A stretch of DNA of 64,000 nt, from assembly GCA_932521025.1 (NCBI GenBank), contig OW051473.1, positions 11,284,001-11,348,000 of the forward strand, read 5' to 3'. The notes under the pieces were generated by a model that had not been told where the DNA came from, searched no databases, and saw only the letters and a list, made by a program, of their open reading frames with translations. A program made the position numbers and the translations under genes. Positions 34,873 through 47,154 of this stretch are shown one piece after another (the stretch's first letter is position 1; the number at the start of each line of letters is the position of its first letter). The DNA comes from Oscheius onirici (Eukaryota > Nematoda > Chromadorea > Rhabditida > Rhabditidae).

Positions 34873-35854
34873 TCTTGTACATATGCCTCTTCTTTCTAAT
34901 CCGCTTTCGGTGGCGAGCGCCCGCCTTAAACGAATTCGTTTCTGGATATGACTTTGTTAGATATACCTCTCTCTCCTCCAAAAACCTCGTATCCATGTTT
35001 TTCTTTTACGTATAGGTTGCTAATGACGCACTCAACAAATTGAGTACTTCTTTTTTTGTGCGGGATCTCTAGTTTCAGTCAACAATGAATGCCAATCCTT
35101 GATCTCGCTATTGTCTCTTAGCCTTTTCAATCTTGGTTTGGGGAAGAATTTTTTAAATGTTTGGACCTTTTTGCAATATTATTACTTGCCTAATGTGATA
35201 AAGTTTCCCAGTGAGAAAAACGATAATAGACTTCTGGCGGTAAAAGAGCGCACCCGGGGGACCGAATCCGCGAGAGGCTCAGCACATTGAACGCCATCTT
35301 GAGGACACTCCCGGGCCTCGTTGACAATACTCTCCCGCAGCCTGGTATAGCTCCAGCTCCTCTGTATTTTGTTCTCTCCTTCTCTTTTTCCCGTTCATGC
35401 ACTTCGCATTATTGGAGGTCGTTCCACTCTTCGGGTCATTAACTTTTCGACAAAGTCGTTTCACTCACAGAACACTCCTCTGGACTCAATATTTTCTCCT
35501 TTTCAATTCTATTTCCATGGAAAACTTGAGCTTTAATAGCCTCGTGGAATGCCTATCATTAAAGCTCGCCTGAACTTTTGTCAAAACTCCACTCTGAACA
35601 TGTCGCTTTGTCTCGCGCTTCAATTTATTCCGTTTTATAGCGTAATTACGCAAAATGACGTCCTGGCTATGGTCATCAATGAATCATAAAGAGCTGCTGT
35701 TGGCCACTCGCAATTGACCAAAAAGGACTTTTCCGGCTGTAATCCTGTTAATCTCCTCACACTCACTAATCTGCATACATATCCGTTTTTTGTCTGCTCT
35801 CTCTCTTTTTCTCACATTCGTGTCCGGATATTCCAATCATTTTTCTAGGAAACC
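34873..35854. other. Gene-free interval
   Basis: About 1 kb with no supportable exon. Pyrimidine-rich near 35360-35400 and 35790-35815, the latter just before the acceptor of the next gene. Confidence 0.4.
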
Positions 35855-36197
35855 ATGTCTTCTTCACTACTGTTCTCAGCGGCACATGACGACACTTTTC
35901 ACGACCTTCTTCCAGTAGTAAGTCTTTGTTTTTCTCACTTTGACGTCCTGTCACTCAAACTGAGCAAAAAGTTCTCGCTTCCAGTATTCGAAAGATGCCC
36001 GGCTTTCCCTTGCCTTTACGGCTGCCGCAGCAGCTATAGTTTTACTACTGGTAGCACTGATTGGAATTTTTCTCCTGGCACTTCTCCGGACCCGAACACG
36101 AAAGAAGAATGCCTACGATGAAGTCCTGACCGAAAATTCTCACATATCCGCTTCGGAGGGCATGAGCTACGACAGCATCATCTCCGATTTGCCCTAG
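35855..36197 (+). CDS. Small single-pass membrane protein, unknown family (91 aa)
   Basis: Exons 35855-35917 and 35985-36197, phase 0. The ATG lies 6 nt behind a TTTTTCTAG acceptor, a probable trans-splice site. A short extracellular part (HDDTFHDLLPVYSKDARLS) leads into one long hydrophobic segment (AAAAAIVLLLVALIGIFLLA), an Arg/Lys stop-transfer (RTRTRKK) and an acidic/Ser cytoplasmic tail (YDEVLTE, YDSIISDLP). Family unknown. AATAAA at 36255-36260 lies 15 bp before the end of the convergent HEXD gene. Confidence 0.6.
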
Positions 36198-36254
36198 TTG
36201 TCATAGTAACGAAACAATTTTTTGTCATTTTCGCGGGTTTCATGCGACGGATTC

Positions 36255-36260
36255 AATAAA
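36255..36260 (+). terminator. Poly(A) signal AATAAA
   Basis: AATAAA 57 bp after the 36-kb membrane gene and 15 bp from the opposing HEXD stop; the two mRNAs probably overlap. Confidence 0.6.
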
Positions 36261-36274
36261 AAACATAACAATTA

Positions 36275-39039
36275 TTATTGCAACAACGGGAACCACGGCC
36301 TCGGTCGGAAGGACGTCTTGGCGTCAAGGCGCTGTACACTGGTGTTCCTGAATAAGTTTTTCTTCAATTTTTGAACGATAAGATTACCGGACGCGGAGAT
36401 CATTGTAAAGAGTATACACGTTGTCGATAAGGAACTCTTCTACAGCATCGTCAAAGTAGAGCTCTTTAAGCGACGAACTTAAGACTAAATGTGTTAAAAA
36501 TGTGGTGTTTCTCCTACTTTAAAGCGGGGATGATGACCTTCTCCAATTTTGTGAGATGCTGCTGATATGTGCTCTTAATTTTGTCCGTGTTCCAAGTGTT
36601 CGAAGCTGCTAGCGTTTTATGCGACGTCATCAACCATCCTTCTTCAATCTTGTGCAGCCAGTCCTGTTTATCCCAGAAAGTTTTAAGATTTCTGAAGTTC
36701 CTAATGGCATTTCGGGCCTTGTAACCTAAGAGGCTAGTTTTTTAATAATCAGATACACAAGCCTGGAAAGCTGCACTTGTCGTCTCCTACGATCACCGAA
36801 GTTAAATTTTCCGTAGCCGGGCATTTCAAACTCTTCATAATGGCGTCGGCATCGAGATCTGAAAAAAGGTTAAATTATGCTTCTTCTACCTCATGCCCTA
36901 CCGGAGATAATGAACTTTTCGAGAACGTTGAGTGAAAGTGCCAGGGAGGGCATTGAAACGGGCCAAAGTTCGCAAAGCGTCGCAAAATGGTCATAGCGCT
37001 GCCAGCCAGTCAAGATGACTCCGTGAAAGTCCGGGAACAGCTGAGAGTACTTGACGGACTGCAGGAACCACTGCTTGTTGTTCTGAACGTACGGCTTTAC
37101 TGGATTCCAGTAATTGTTCGCGTGGTCGGCACCTAAATTGCGGCGATAAATCTCACAAGAGCTATCAGACCTTTGAAAGCACTGGCTCCCCAGACTGATG
37201 TCCACGAGTGGGATAGGTTCCTCCACATTTCGAGAGGAAGTTGCTGAAAAATTCTTTAAGTACTATTAAAGAGTTACCGAGCGACAGTTTCTGACTGCGA
37301 TTCTTAGCATGAAGCGGCACTCATCTACGGTCAGATGGACAATTTGGGCCTCGCCACGATTTTTACTGATTTTTCCTGTCCGACCGTATAACTACAGATA
37401 TACCTTTACATGTTTGTAGTCTAAAGGCGTTCCGTGGAACAGGTTGGGCAACTTCGGAACGTAAACGCCTCACGCGATCTGGCCCCTCAGATTGACCCCT
37501 CACGCAGTAGGAGCTTATCTCCCAGAGGATTCTTCGGAACTCTGGCGTTAAAAAGGAGAAACTTTACTTTTAGTTTACTATTTGTAGTCTCTCAATTTTG
37601 CTGAGGAAATACAGAACTTTTACTGCTAAAAAGTTTGAGAATAGGTTCAAAATAAAGCTTTAATTAAAATATGGAAAAAAGGCTAAGTTCTCATGGCATA
37701 TCTCATTTTATCATACAGATTTTACAGTAAATTCCTACCTGGTCCAGGTTATCCCTGTAGTTCCAAACCACTGGAATAACAAGTTGGTCCAAGTTGAACT
37801 GCTTGATTTCTTCAGGAGTAGCAGTATGGAGTTCATCGAACCACATGAGTACCTAAATCCTTCGGTATGCTGTACCATAGTCTCTTACCTGAGTACCAGC
37901 ATAATCTGTTGTTATGGCTGTTGCCAATGACCGGATATGGTCAAATTTCATGGCCTGGACACTGTTGTTGAAAAGTTTAGACATTCTCTTCTTGTCGCCA
38001 TCACAGACCCCAATCTGAAACCGAATTGATGGCGACTCCGAGTGACTTTAACAGTCGGTTAAGAACTTTTTCTGCAACGTTTCGCTCTGTTGTCCTTTCC
38101 AATTGAGACCACATAAATTGTGCGGCCGTTCTGGGCACTATCACATTACCAATCATATGACCCTATGAGAAAAGAGACCTTATTTGCCGTCAGTTTAACC
38201 GGAAAAGCTGCAGCTTGGATTTCCCGCATTTACTGATTCTCGATTCGCATGTCATCTTCCCATTAAGCGTCCCGCTCTCTCTAGTGTTTTGGTTTGAGAA
38301 GTCTAAACGCTTCCGGGGGTTGCCGGGCCAAGGCCGCGGGCTGGCAAAGCTGTGAAAAAATCGGTTAAAAACGTGCCTGTGCCGCCGGCACCTCGTCCAT
38401 TCCGATGTGAAAGTACGGCATCGAGAACTTGGAGTGCACTTTTGCTACCTGAAGTGTGATTTTAAAAACGACAAGAAATAAGTGGTACCTGCTTGACCAT
38501 GTCCAGAATCAGAGCCCTGGCTTCATCTAAGCCGATGCAGGCAACCTGAACCACATCTTCGAATTATATAATGTTTCTGCTTACATTTGTCCAGTGCTCA
38601 ACTTCTCGAAGATGCTTAAAGTCTTCAGTCTTTAAGACCCATTCGAAATGACCGAGAGTTTGGATCAGAGGGATGATGTCGAGGTTCTTCTTGTTGGCAC
38701 TACAGTTGTTTTGAAAAAGACTTGTTAAACCCTTACTGATCCAGAATATCTTCTACATCTTTCATAGAATATGCGTTGCCGTTCCGGACCTTTTCCAGCA
38801 GACCACTGAACGGAAACATGTCCTCCCATTCGATGACAATGCCAGTGGCGCCGAGATTTGCTACCGTATCCAAGATTTGCATAAAGTAGGCAGGTCGGGG
38901 AGGAGCTCCCTTGAGATCAAAGTGGACATACTTGGAAATCCGTTTGCCGTGGGTCTAGAACTGTAGATTAGGAAATACAAGGAAGACGACCACTCACCAG
39001 AACGAGAAGCACAGCAAGCAGGAGCGCTGCGACCTGCAT
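36275..39039 (-). CDS. HEXD: Glycoside hydrolase family 20, hexosaminidase D type (about 504 aa)
   Basis: Exons 39039-38998, 38954-38737, 38699-38585, 38545-38489, 38448-38377, 38014-37889, 37852-37739, 37243-37171, 37132-36902, 36858-36763, 36725-36518, 36477-36388, 36347-36275. Landmarks: HFDLKGAPPRPAYF, GIVIEWEDMFPF, LIQTLGHFEWVLK, the catalytic YFHIGMDE (Asp-Glu pair about 162-163), VLMWFDELHTAT, IPVVWNYRDNLD, SVWGASAFKG, VILTGWQRYDHFATLCELWP. The enzyme releases terminal beta-GalNAc or GlcNAc. It begins with a hydrophobic leader (MQVAALLLAVLLVLTHG), suggesting entry to the secretory route, unlike human HEXD. Two donors are read as GC (38377 and 36763), but each has an in-phase GT alternative that changes two or so residues. 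Confidence 0.87.
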
Positions 39040-40035
39040 GACAGCTGGGGAACTCGGTCAGCGGACAGTAGGGGAGAGGTGTATTCGGGAGAGATTAGCG
39101 CTCTCTGGCAAGGACGCCTTCTTCTGGGGGCCTGACCGATAGCGAAAGCTGCTACGGAGACGGAAAGCTGAAACCAGAAAAACCACGTGGCGGTTATCAC
39201 ACTGTCTGCTATCAATTAGCATACATGCATTAGGTGCGAAGCAAGTTCAAAAGGTGCCATGTACGAAATTTTTTGGGAGAAAACAAATAGCGTAACTGGA
39301 TATGGGCATCAACAGAGTTTCAGGCCAGGACAAGAAGTTTACAAACAAGGAGAAAAGGGGAAGTATTCACTTCTTTTAAAGGGTTGTCTAGACAAAAAAA
39401 CTAATGAAGTCTATTAGTTTCAACGCCGGTCTATATATAAGAACATGCGCTTCACAAACAACTTGGGCAAAGATTGTCTTTTGGTTTTGAAGGAGAAGAA
39501 GTAAAAAGGAATGGTATGTGCACAACAGGTACTACTGATAGCGTGAGAGAGTGTAATTTGGAAAACAACTACTCTTGAAAAGTCTAGTTGTTAAGAAAAG
39601 CGAAATGTTCTGAAAAATCGATTTCTACAGCTTTTGACCTAAGCGAGAGTAACTTTCAATTGTTCTCAGAACGTGACTGGAACGCTGTGCTGTAACAGAT
39701 AATGACAATTGACATTCTCACCGAAATATATACCTGCCTGTTTTTTTTGCTTGGCAGGTAGCAGGAAGAAGAACCCAGGAGGCTGCAACTATTCCCCCCC
39801 CCCCACGTTCACTTTTATAGCAACTAGCGGTCGTTCCCGTAGCAGGTGTCACAATAGTGGAAGGCAGAAAAAAGTGGCTGCTGAAGATCAAACAACTGTG
39901 TGCAGAGAATAATGTTCATTCAGAGACAGTTCCTTACAATCAATTTCACGTCTCGTTGGGTTGACCTCTCTGTCAAAAGTACTCTCTCGGAAAAGAGTTT
40001 TATTGGGAAGAAGTGAAAGGACAGCAAACGGTTCT
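39040..40035. other. Gene-free interval upstream of HEXD
   Basis: About 1 kb. TATATATAAG at 39431 resembles a TATA box but no gene starts near it on the plus strand. A C-run of 11 is at 39796-39806. Confidence 0.4.
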
Positions 40036-41560
40036 CTAGACGAAGCTGGCAGCGCATTCGGACATGGCGAAAACTTTGTCGTGTGGCGTCTCAACAATGT
40101 GCTTCGTGAATTGAGACTTTGTGAACGGGATGGGGTTTGCATGGCCGCCGGAAAGTTCTTCCAGAAGCCTGAAAAGGGTCTGGAATTTCCCGCTCTTCGG
40201 AACTATATACCGTTCAGCCATGCTGTTAACAGACGGATACAAAAATCCAACATTTTCGTAACGAGTCTTGTCCACGTCCTCCTCCAAAATTGCATCAATG
40301 GCCAGACGAGCGGCTTCCTTAAATTTTTATGAGGTTCCGACAGGTTACGTTTCGTCTTACTTTACTATCAGCATAGACGGGCCCAGCAGCGAGATTTCCA
40401 CCAATTTCCTGCCTGATACATGCCAATCCTACGATCTTTTTGTTGCTATCCAAAACGACCTGAAAAGAGAGGACATTTTTCAGGAAGTTTTCTGCAATCT
40501 TTTCTGCATGTTTGCTCCGTGTTTTCGTCAACTGTTTGCCAATATCAGCAGCCAAAAAAGTGCTACATACCCTCGTGTGAGTCTTCTCAGAGGGCCAAAT
40601 GAATCTCTTCAAGAAGGAACCGCGTTTCCTTGGGCAAATTGTGAGATCATAGGCTAGAACGTCTTCCCAAGGAACTTCAGTCAATTTCTGGAAAACTGCA
40701 CATAAATTTTGTAAAAATTTAAAAAACCTTAGCAGTCAGCTCATCCTGTTCAATTGGAGGAGTCAAATCCTTCATCATTACTTTTCCGTAGTTGTAGTCG
40801 AAGGGATGAATCTTGTCAAATCCAAATTTAGAAGCATATCGGGGAGCCATCTTTAGAACACCATTCAGTGTGACGTTGCTATCTCCAGCGATCTTCATGA
40901 CCTCGCTGAAATTTTGCAATTTTTTATAAAAAAGGGATTATATCGTTTCTGGGTTTAGTGTAACAGATGTTCAGATTAGTCAGTCACTTTTTGTGAGCAA
41001 TAGTGAACCACATTTTTTGCTCTGAACGGAAAAGTTAATACCAGGAAAAATACAAAGGTTTACTCATTAGCTTCTCACTGGAAGTTCAAAGACGACTTAT
41101 ATTTTGGCAACAGTTTCCAAACCTATACTTCAGTATCTGTAACTGCAATTCAAGCCCCCTCAAGGTTTCGATTTAATAGCATTAACCCAGTTTAAAACTG
41201 TCTCTCTTACCTGAACAATTTCGATCCTATTCCCGTGCCTCTCCAGTCAGGAGACGTGTAGAAGAATCCAATGGAGTAGAGGGGCTCAGTACCATTCTGA
41301 GAAGCCTCATCCAGAGTAAGAAAAACAGTCGCTACTGGCCTTTTCGTGACTTTCTCGAGAGCCACGAAAAACCACATTTTGAAGGTGTCCTGCCACGTTT
41401 CCATGTCTTCCTCTTGAAAAGACCATCCCTCATTTTGGTAAATCTGAAAATTTAACGAAAAATTTCAAAAGTTTAAAGCTCAAACTTCCGGCAAAAGTGT
41501 CCTCCAGTGATCTTCCTTGGCATTGACGACAATTTCCAGTTCGTCCAGCGTGTGGCCCAT
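40036..41560 (-). CDS. GNAT-family N-acetyltransferase, nematode DUF1248 type (327 aa)
   Basis: Exons 41560-41486, 41443-41211, 40905-40728, 40687-40571, 40459-40361, 40317-40036; phases agree. The N-terminal half is a GNAT fold: WFFVALEKVTKRPVATVFL, YSIGFFYTSPDWRGTGIGSK with the acetyl-CoA-binding motif A (RGTGIG, about 93-98), then LKMAPRYASKFGFDKIHPF. The C-terminal half has DSNKKIVGLACIRQEIG and the family end YPSVNSMAERYIVPKSGK, a second GNAT-like unit. Such proteins are expanded in nematodes and probably acetylate small molecules; the substrate is unknown. The 305-nt intron at 40906-41210 is unusually long for the gene. Confidence 0.8.
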
Positions 41561-44500
41561 GATCAATCGATCTGGAACAATATACTGAAGAGAAAGAAAC
41601 GGCAAGAATTGAAAGACATCAAAATGGAGAGAAAACCCTGGTCAGAGTTTCGGGTCAATCGATGGAAAGTGCCAACTAGTTCGCCCACAGTTGCAACAAT
41701 GCAGCACTATGTGTGTGGCGCAAATAATTATGGCGTGGTGGGAACGACACGGCCTCTAGAGAAGCGAATAAGGAAGAAAATCAAAAGCGATCTTTTGACA
41801 TGCCTGTGTTTTTGGAAATGGCACGGCTATTCGTGACGTGTTATCACCGCGGGTCAAATCAAAGATAGCGGGTTTTCAAAAGTGTTTCATGGAATGGCAA
41901 GAAACAGTCTAGTAAGCTTTCAGATAAAGTCATTTTTTGATGAAGTTTTTTAATTGCGATAAAATATTCTGCCAGAAATCCTTTTAGAACTGGCTTTAAA
42001 AGTACATATGCCAGAGAAAGGAGATAATAACGGTCACCTCAGGTTAGCCAGCTGGACTGAGCTCGCGCACGCCCGATTGATCAACAGTTTGATCAAAACT
42101 TGAGACATCTGCGGAGAGATTAAATAAAATGTGCGATGTCAGACCGCAAGGTCTGGAAAAGATCAAGAGACTCGAATACAAAAATATAAAGGCAACTTTT
42201 TGTCTGGTTTTCTATCCTGGCAATTTGAAATGGTGTAACTATTTCAACGGAATAGTTTAGAAAACAATCCATAGTAAAAAAAATCATATAGTAAAAAATT
42301 TGGACATGAAAATGGCGAAAACTAGACGGTTTAAACCGGGCAAGAGCGCCAAACTTATGGCGAGCACCCTGAAAGTGTGCAATTCATCACTAAATAGACT
42401 GAAACAAGTCTATAATTATTATGCGTTGACCAGGGCCCGCTTTGCATACTTGTTCCCGCCAACGTGTGGTTTTGAAAACGGCGATGTTCCGTTTTACTAA
42501 TCGGATTGCTCGGGTACCAGGGCCAAAAATGTCTGCTGCTGATGCCATGTCTATTAGGGGGAACACCTGCCGTCGACATCATTACATTAATGTCTGGATC
42601 TCTCAAGTCTGCTGAAATCGTAATTATCCGAACAAAGACTAGAGCTAATTGTGTTTGCAGAGGAATCCTTCTCTCTTCTTTTCTGCTTTGGCATATTACT
42701 CACTCGTGCGCTATTAATTTTTTCCTTTCAGTCGACATGTAGCGGAGAATGAATCAGGAAGAGTCTTTCCTTTCCACTTGACCATGCAATGTGATATATT
42801 TGAACAAACTGGACTAATCTTCTGCCAATTACTTCCGACGACGAGGATGTTTCTTTCTCTTTCCGGGTATAAGGTCTTTTGGACCTGGATTTGGCACGTA
42901 AAACAACAGTTTCGGCTTAAATTTCTCAATTTTTTCCATTCGAAAGAACTACTTAAGATTGAACAGTAGAGAAAGGGAAGTTTTCTTCACAATGTTTCAT
43001 ATAACAACACACAGTAAAAAATGCCAACCATTCTTTCCGGCTTTCAAGCTTGTTGCAGTGGAATTGCTTCCAATTGTCAAACGATTGTACTTGTTGAGAT
43101 TTTTCGCAACACATCTATCTCTAGAAATATTGGTACCATCTTTCAAGCATCCAATCTCCTAGGTTCTCTTTTTTGAAATATGTGAAGGTTGATAGCTGAA
43201 GGAACCTCGCTAAGAAAAAAAAGCTAAGTCTAAGCCTCACCCTTCCTTAAGCGTGAAAAATTTCCACACAATTAACGTACGTGAAGGACAAAGTTGGTAT
43301 ATTCCAGCTTCTTGTCAAAGGATTGAAAAGGAAAATGTGTTAATGTCACTCTTAAGTTATATTTGTACCACAGCGGGACCCATTTATTAATAGAACAATG
43401 TACTGTCTCCCTCTTCAGAGTCGTGGGCAATTTTCTATTTGTCAACTATATAATATCCGAAACATCTCTTTGAAACGTTTTCTATTTTGAGACCCAAATC
43501 TGTTCCAGATAATGTTCTGTTATCCAGTTAAGAGTGCTGTGAAGAAGCCACATCTCCTAATATGCAAAAAGGCTTTTCTTTTTACGTCATAACAAACACG
43601 CGACTCAGACACTCCATTATGAGAAGGGAACATTATAATGCTCCTCCAGGGGCTACAGAACAAGGGTTCCATTAGTCTCAGCTACACTTTGAAGCTTTGA
43701 CCGGTCAAAGAACTTTTCCTCAGCTCCTAATTTGATACAGCGCCTCAGGATCTTGACAGGTCTCCTTCCCACGCTGATTTCTACGCAACGAACTTTAATT
43801 GCTGATACCTTGACCGGGAGAAAGCCGCTATTTTTCTCTCTCTCCCTGATGTTTGACGCTTAAAAGCATGAAAGACGCTCTCTGCAAACCGTGTTTTCAG
43901 ATTGCTAATATTCTCTGATAAAACATCAGTAATAGCGTTAGGAGGTCCTAAGTTCATCTGAGCGCAACCTTTTGCTAAAAAATATGTCATGTCCATCGGT
44001 GTTAGTGTCCCAAACCATGGAACAAACACAACAACCCAATTATTCTCGCCTCTTTTTTGGGGCTTCCCATTCAGAATTTGTTTTACACACGGCGAATTGT
44101 CACGAGAACGTGGTCCAGAGATTTTAGAGAGTGGGGGGAAACAACATCCCGTCACTGGACTGGACAAGGCCTTCCGGGCGAATTACTCTGCCGTGGCGTG
44201 GGAGGAGAGAAACTCCTCCCTTTTGTTCTTCCCGTCTCGAAAATTGCTAGTTTCCCTTTTCATGATCTCAGATCCATGCGTGGCACTTGATCTAACGAGA
44301 TGTGTTTATACTGCCTTGCTTAAGATTCACTTCCTCATAGATCACGCCCATCCCTTAGGCAAGGAGTTAGTCTTTTAACTCTCAATCTTTCCCATAATCT
44401 TTGAAAAGATTGTGATTAAGCAGAGCCTCCGGAAGCAGGTGGGAACTTCTCATAGACACATCGTCTCATTTGCCCTCTGTTTTCCTGGAACTAATTCATC

Positions 44501-45296
44501 CTCACATGCAACTCGACCTACTCTCGCCTCCCACAGATCCGTTGATCATATTTATGGCTCGCTATGGGAAGTGTGTACAAGTTTTTCACACTCGTCAATG
44601 AGCATTTTAACACGCTCAATTTATTCGATTAGCCATTTGTGGCTTTAAAAAGTTGAAAAGAAGAGTACTTTGCACGTCATTTCTGCCGAAATTTTAGGTA
44701 AACATCCAAATAACGTTAATTATGCCGTTCAAGCGAGCACTAGATCAGTCTAGACCTTATCTATAATCCTTTTTTTTCAACTTTAACCAGTTCGAAAATC
44801 AGAGTTTCCTAGTCCACAGCCTCTCTTGTTCGGCTAATTGGCTTTCTATCCCAATTTCCTCGCTCAGGCAGTAGTGCTTCATAAAGAGAGGAAATCCAGA
44901 GATTTGGGTCCCAGTCTCAAAGCTTGACGAGTCTTATTGACCATTCTGACCTCTTTTTGTGGTTAGGTAGAACAGCTTAACAAAAAACTTCCTTTTCCTC
45001 AAAGATATCGTTAGTTTTCATTCAATGGTAATCACTATTTCCTTTCACTGACCCTTTCCTGAAAAATATCCGTGCTGGTTTCTCATAACCTTCATCATTC
45101 CAGCCGTGACTCAGACTGGCTCTCTCATTACATGAAATGCTTTTACTCTCACCGACTGGTCGAAATTAAAGATTAATGAAGTCGCTCTTGCAGCCTCTCC
45201 CAAATTCCACTTCACAAACATGTTGTCCTCTATCTGTTTATCAAGTTTGTATGCAAAAGTTTCAGCTCTTCCATGACGGTATGAGAAGCGACGAGA
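41561..45296. other. Long gene-poor interval
   Basis: About 3.7 kb. Several ORFs of 60-130 codons occur on both strands (for example 43781-44167 minus and 43989-44378 plus, overlapping) but none has splice sites, a signal peptide or a recognisable motif. Probably mostly regulatory or neutral DNA. Confidence 0.4.
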
Positions 45297-45807
45297 ATGG
45301 AACCGTTTCCTACGTACGATTCGCTGCAACGCTGTCAGGAGGTCAGTCTCGTGACGAACATCATAATAATCTTTGAAAGTTCATGCATCTTACTTTTCAG
45401 GAATGCCTCGGAATCTTGTCCTCTTGTGTGACCGAACATCACGACTCAAGCGATTTTGTCTGCCAACTAAATCTTGTGCTATTTTTAGGAGCCGTGAGTC
45501 TGGCAATTTTCACAGGTTTGTCTTAAGTTTGATAAAAGAAACCCTTATTTTCAGGCGTAGGTGTACCGTGCATCTTTCTCGCATGTTACCTTTCCGACCG
45601 CTGCCGATTCGGACGCTACCGTCGCCGATCATCAGATTTAGAGAGGCAGCAGCTCAATCCTCGAAGTGTCATGGGTAAGTGTTCTTTTCCGCCAAAAAAT
45701 GTCAAGTTATAGTTTCTTGTTCTGACGAAGCAACGGGATCTGTGGTTCGGCAAGACATTTCGCGGTTACCAGCTCCGAGAAATTCCACCTGTGGAGTTCG
45801 TTTCTAA
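45297..45807 (+). CDS. Cys-containing single-pass membrane protein, unknown family (124 aa)
   Basis: Exons 45297-45341, 45401-45515, 45555-45674, 45713-45807; all junctions keep phase. The start codon lies 31 nt behind a TTTCAG acceptor. An N-terminal region with cysteines (YDSLQRCQEECLGILSSC, FVCQLN) leads into one hydrophobic span (LVLFLGAVSLAIFTGVGVPC then IFLACYL). A basic stop-transfer (DRCRFGRYRRR) follows, then a Ser/Arg/Gln-rich cytoplasmic tail (LERQQLNPRSVM, RLPAPRNSTCGVRF). Function unknown. Confidence 0.6.
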
Positions 45808-47154
45808 AGAGGGTACAAGCAACTACGTATATTTGTGTTAACGGGTCCACAAATTGTGATTATGCGGCAAGATTTGCTCTTTAATGAACTACGTAATCAT
45901 TTCTGGCCCAAGGACTTAAAAAAAGCTTGTCGAAATTTTAATCCTAACTAATCAGGGCATAACCTGTCACCCTTAGTTAGGACAGCGGAAGAGGGACATC
46001 TGAAAACGGCAAAAAAACTACCGGGAAACCGCATTCCTCTATAAGCAGGGGGAAATTTAACTTTTGAGTAGACTAGGCCACGGCGTTTTTCATAAGAGTT
46101 CGAGCTGTACAATGCAACGATGCTCAAAGTAGCCAGTGTCTTTGTAATAACAGCCTTTCCGAATCTGCATCGAATTTTTTTATGAAATTTAATTGGGAAA
46201 ATTAAAGCTGACAGAGACTAAGAAATTTAATCTTGAATGGCCCAGTAGTGGGGACGTGGATCGACATCGTAGACTACGAAGCGTCTCGGCGGTCCGTTGC
46301 GGCACGGGGAAAGAGGAGTGATGTATATTTTTCATACGTCCACTTTTGCGTCTGGCGACTGCACATGCGGAATGGTCATATGTTGTTCTTCTTGCTCGGA
46401 TCGCAGTCGTAGCAGTATTTCCCCCTTTGGACTTTCGGTACCGATAGCAGACGAAGTCGCGTTTTTCCTAGCATTCCTTGAAATCGTGGTGCACTCCGCC
46501 AACGTTGTTGTGAGAGTAGGACGTAGTGTGAGGCGCCCTAGAATCCGAAAAATTATAAAAAAGGAAAAATATGATTTTTCGTTTTCCGTTCTCAGTGTTT
46601 CTCGAATGCACCAGTTTTTGCAGTCGATCGTCTTGGTTCCTCTCTTCTTGTGACCAAATTTGAGAGACGGAGTTGAACAAGACTTCAAAGGCACCCTGTC
46701 GAGAGGTAGTCTTCAGAGAATCTATTCCAGAGAGAGAAAGAGCAGGAGAAGAAATTGTTGAACTGATTTAAAAAGGAGTAACTGAAAAGCGTCAACCAGG
46801 CTTTTCGCAAGCGCGCTTTTCTGAAAAGCGGTATTGAATTATCATAACATCTAAAAGTTATTTTCCAATGAGAGATTGTCTTTTTCTAATAATAGTTTGG
46901 TGTCATCGTATATTATGTGACAAATCGATTCTGATGGATACTTACAAATTTGTCCTGAATTATGACTATTTTTTGCTTTGACCTGACTCAGTTCGACTAT
47001 GACTCTCTAGGCCATACAAAAGTCTATTCATGGTCATTCGAGGTTCTCAGAAACCACATTCAACCAAACCCAATAATATTCTAAAACGAGCTGATGTGAA
47101 TAGATTCAAGATCTTTATAAACCCGTCACACTGAAAGATTTTTCACACTGCGAG
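45808..47154. other. Interval with two weak minus-strand exon candidates
   Basis: On the minus strand 46695-46612 (GAFEVLFNSVSQIWSQEERN) and 46537-46376 (ending GKYCYDCDPSKKNNI) have proper acceptors, a GT donor and matching phase 0. I found no start exon, so this may be a 3' gene fragment or chance. A TTTATAAA box at 47114-47121 precedes the next gene. Confidence 0.3.

Noticed and set aside
37253..37440. Extra HEXD exons (GKISKNRGEAQIVHL and LPNLFHGTPLDYK frames)
   Set aside because: Both could be spliced in phase, but joining 37739 directly to 37243 reproduces the length of human HEXD between NYRDNLD and WGASAFKG, so they are more likely intronic.
38040..38200. HEXD intronic frame GHMIGNVIVPRTAAQF
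   Set aside because: Does not align with GH20 and breaks the junction between the catalytic DE and IGVCDGDKK.
43781..44378. Overlapping ORFs of 128-129 aa on both strands
   Set aside because: No motif, splice site or signal peptide on either; both being open argues for chance.
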